The notes below the pieces were generated by a model. The model was not told the origin of the DNA and made no database searches. It saw only the letters and a list, made by a program, of their open reading frames with translations. From Nemertoderma westbladi (taxonomy: Eukaryota; Xenacoelomorpha; Nemertodermatida; Nemertodermatidae), in NCBI GenBank assembly GCA_032718475.1, contig JAUCBJ010000533.1, forward strand, positions 1-64,000: DNA of 64,000 bases. Direction: 5' to 3'. The translations under genes and the position numbers were made by a program. Each line of letters begins with the position of its first letter. Positions within the stretch are counted from its first letter, which is position 1. Shown here in pieces: positions 61,541-64,000 of the stretch.

Positions 61541-64000
61541 AGAGAGAGAACAAAGCCAATTCTAAATCAGAATCGTCCTAGAGAGAGAACAAAGCCAATT
61601 CTAAATAAGCATCGGCCTAGAGAGAGAACAAAGCCAATTCTAAATCAGCATCGTCCTAGAGAGAGAACAAAGCCAATTCTAAATCAGCATCGTCCTAGAG
61701 AGAGAACAAAGCCAATTCCAAATCAGCATCGTCCTAGAGAGAGAACAAAGCCAATTCTAAATCAGCACCGTCCTAGAGAGAGAGAACAAAGCCAATTCTA
61801 AATCAGCATCGTCCCAGAGAGAGAACAAAGCCAATTCCAAATCAGCATCGGCCTAGAGAGAGAACAAAGCCAATTCTAAATCAGAATCGTCCTAGAGAGA
61901 GAACAAAGCCAATTCCAAATCAGCATCGTCCTAGAGAGAGAACAAAGCCAATTCTAAATCAGCACCGGCCTAGAGAGAGAGAACAAAGCCAATTCTAAAT
62001 CAGCACCGGCCTAAAGAGAGAGAACAAAGCCAATTCTTAATCAGCATCGTCATAGAGAGAACAAAGCCAATTCTAAATCAGCATCGTCCTAGAGAGAGAA
62101 CAAAGCCAATTCTAAATCAACACCGTCCTAGAGAGAGAACAAAGCCAATTCTAAATAAGCATCGGCCTAGAGAGAGAGAACAAAGCCAATTCTAAATCAG
62201 CAACGGACTAGAGAGAGAACAAAGCCAATTCTAAATCAGAATCGCCCTAGAGAGAGAACAAAGCCAATTCTAAATAAGCATCGGCCTAGAGAGAGAACAA
62301 AGCCAATTCTAAATCAGCATCGTCCTAGAGAGAGAACAAAGCCAATTCTAAATAAGCATCGGCCTAGAGAGAGAACAAAGCCAATTCTAAATCAGAATCG
62401 TCCTAGAGAGAGAACAAAGCCAATTCTAAATCAGCAACGGACTAGAGAGAGAACAAAGCCAATTCTAAATCAGAATCGCCCTAGAGAGAGAACAAAGCCA
62501 ATTCTAAATCAGCATCGTCCTAGAGAGAGAACAAAGCCAATTCTAAATAAGCATCGGCCTAGAGAGAGAACAAAGCCAATTCTAAATCAGCATCGTCCTA
62601 GAGAGAGAACAAAGCCAATTCTAAATAAGCATCGTCCTAGAGAGAGAACAAAGCCAATTCTAAATAAGCATCGGCCTAGAGAGAGAACAAAGCCAATTCT
62701 AAATCAGCATCGTCCTAGAGAGAGAACAAAGCCAATTCTAAATAAGCATCGGCCTAGAGAGAGAACAAAGCCAATTCTAAATCAGAATCGTCCTAGAGAG
62801 AGAACAAAGCCAATTCTAAATCAGCACCGTCCTAGTGAGAGAACAAAGCCAATTCTAAATAAGCATCGGCCTAGAGAGAGAACAAAGCCAATTCTAAATA
62901 AGCATCGGCCTAGAGAGAGAACAAAGCCAATTCTAAATCAGCATCGTCCTAGAGAGAGAACAAAGCCAATTCTAAATCAGCATCGGTCTAGAGAGAGAAC
63001 AAAGCCAATTCTAAATCAGCACCGGCCCAAAGAGAGAGAACAAAGCCAATTCCAAATCAGCATCGTCCTAGAGAGAGAACAAAGCCAATTCTAAATCAGC
63101 ATCGTCCTAGAGAGAGAACAAAGCCAATTCTAAATCAGCATCGTCCTAGAGAGAGAACAAAGCCAATTCTAAATAAGCATCGGCCTAGAGAGAACAAAGC
63201 CAATTCTAAATCAGCACCGGCCTAGAGAGAGAGAACAAAGCCAATTCCAAATCAGCATCGTCCTAGAGAGAGAACAAAGCCAATTCTAAATCAGCATCGT
63301 CCTAGAGAGAACAAAGCCAATTCTAAATCAGAATCGTCCTAGAGAGAGAACAAAGCCAATTCTAAATCAACACCGTCCTAGAGAGAGAGAACAAAGCCAA
63401 TTCCAAATCAGCATCGGCCTAGAGAGAGAACAAAGCCAATTCTAAATCAGCATCGTCCTAGAGAGAACAAAGCCAATTCTAAATCAACATCGTCCTAGAG
63501 AGAACAAAGCCAATTCCAAATCAGCATCGGCCTAGAGAGAGAACAAAGCCAATTCTAAATAAGCATCGTCCTAGAAAGAGAACAAAGCCAATTCTAAATC
63601 AGCATCGTCCTAGAGAGAACAAAGCCAATTCTAAATCAGCACCGGCCTAAAGAGAGAGAACAAAGCCAATTCCAAATCAGCATCGTCCTAGAGAGAGAAC
63701 AAAGCCAATTCTAAATCAGCATCGTCCTAGAGAGAACAAAGCCAATTCTAAATCAGCATCGCCCTAGAGAGAGAACAAAGCCAATTCTAAATCAGCATCG
63801 TCCCAGAGAGAGAACAAAGCCAATTCTAAATCAGCATCGTCCTAGAGAGAGAACAAAGCCAATTCCAAATCAGCATCGTCCTAGAGAGAGAACAAAGCCA
63901 ATTCCAAATCAGCATCGTCCTAGAGAGAGAACAAAGCCAATTCTAAATCAGCATCGTCCTAGAGAGAGAGAACAAAGCCAATTCTAAATCAGCACCGGCC

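Larger units (their letters stand above)
5950..64000. repeat. 39-bp tandem satellite array, about 1,480 units, continuing past the window
   Basis: Consensus plus-strand unit of 39 bp: CTAGAGAGAGAACAAAGCC joined to AATTCTAAATCAGCATCG and a TC dinucleotide. Unit lengths are 37, 39, 41, 43 and 45 bp, mostly through GA steps in the GAGAGA tract; a few 40-bp units carry GGTCC. Common variants: CAGCATCG, CAGAATCG, AAGCACCG, CAACACCG or CAGCAACG in the middle; TCCTAG, GCCTAG, GCTTAG, TCCCAG, CCCTAG, GTCTAG or GCTTGG at the junction; TTCTAAAT or TTCCAAAT. AAGCACCGG is nearly always linked to CTTAG. On the minus strand each unit carries CTGAT or CTTAT, a pyrimidine tract and TAG or AAG. No unique DNA interrupts it over 58 kb. 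Confidence 0.98.
5976..64000 (-). other. BIRC6 intron, at least 58 kb, made of satellite (upstream donor outside the window)
   Basis: The acceptor AG of the exon at 5798-5975 is at 5977-5976. Everything upstream on the gene's strand is satellite up to the window end, and no exon interrupts it. If the upstream BIRC6 exons exist as in other animals, RNA polymerase must cross at least 58 kb of tandem repeat. Confidence 0.7.

Noticed and set aside
5976-64000. CRISPR-like array of short direct repeats
   Set aside because: The whole 39-bp unit is repeated with no unique spacers, no leader and no cas genes, and the context is eukaryotic exons.
5976-64000. Telomeric or rDNA spacer repeat
   Set aside because: The unit is not a telomere motif, and no rRNA sequence is present; it sits directly against a protein-coding exon.

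Overview
This window comes from an animal nuclear genome, most likely an invertebrate. It has spliced exons with GT-AG introns, AT-rich intron sequence, a non-LTR retrotransposon and a very large tandem satellite. I see no prokaryotic operon, ribosome-binding site or CRISPR. The species cannot be named from the sequence.

Layout. (1) Positions 60-5975, minus strand: four consecutive exons (5975-5798, 5543-5420, 5097-4903, 264-60; 702 nt, 234 codons, with compatible splice phases) of a BIRC6/BRUCE homologue, the giant inhibitor-of-apoptosis ubiquitin-conjugating protein. They encode the segment before the BIR domain, the whole BIR zinc-binding domain (split between two exons) and the first WD-like repeat after it. 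(2) The 4.6-kb intron between the two BIR exons holds an antisense (plus-strand) LINE with an endonuclease and a frameshifted reverse transcriptase (about 0.5-3.6 kb), a foldback-like inverted repeat (about 4.24-4.39 kb) and a probable tRNA-derived SINE (about 4.64-4.85 kb). (3) From 5976 to the window end (58,025 bp, roughly 1,480 units) there is one uninterrupted tandem satellite with a 39-bp unit. It lies in the intron upstream of the first BIRC6 exon seen and runs beyond the window.

The main observation: read on the gene's strand, every satellite unit looks like a complete 3' splice site. It has a CTGAT or CTTAT branch-point-like motif, then the pyrimidine tract TTGTTCTCTCTCT, then TAG and G, with about 28 nt from the branch A to the AG. 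The last unit is the actual acceptor of the BIRC6 exon, and the first codons of that exon are themselves homologous to the satellite. The gene's 3' splice region therefore appears to have been amplified into a satellite of well over a thousand acceptor-like units, or else the exon boundary was captured from the satellite.

The array is internally structured. Units differ by 2-bp steps in a GA tract (37/39/41/43/45 bp) and by linked base variants. They are organised into local duplications (86, 117, 353, 359, 433, 618 bp) and a large higher-order repeat of about 4,148 bp (a 1,728-bp block X plus a 2,420-bp block Y) covering roughly 38.5-53.5 kb. Short open frames in the array follow from the 39-bp (13-codon) period and are not genes. 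All repeat boundaries were read by eye and are approximate; no alignment program was run.
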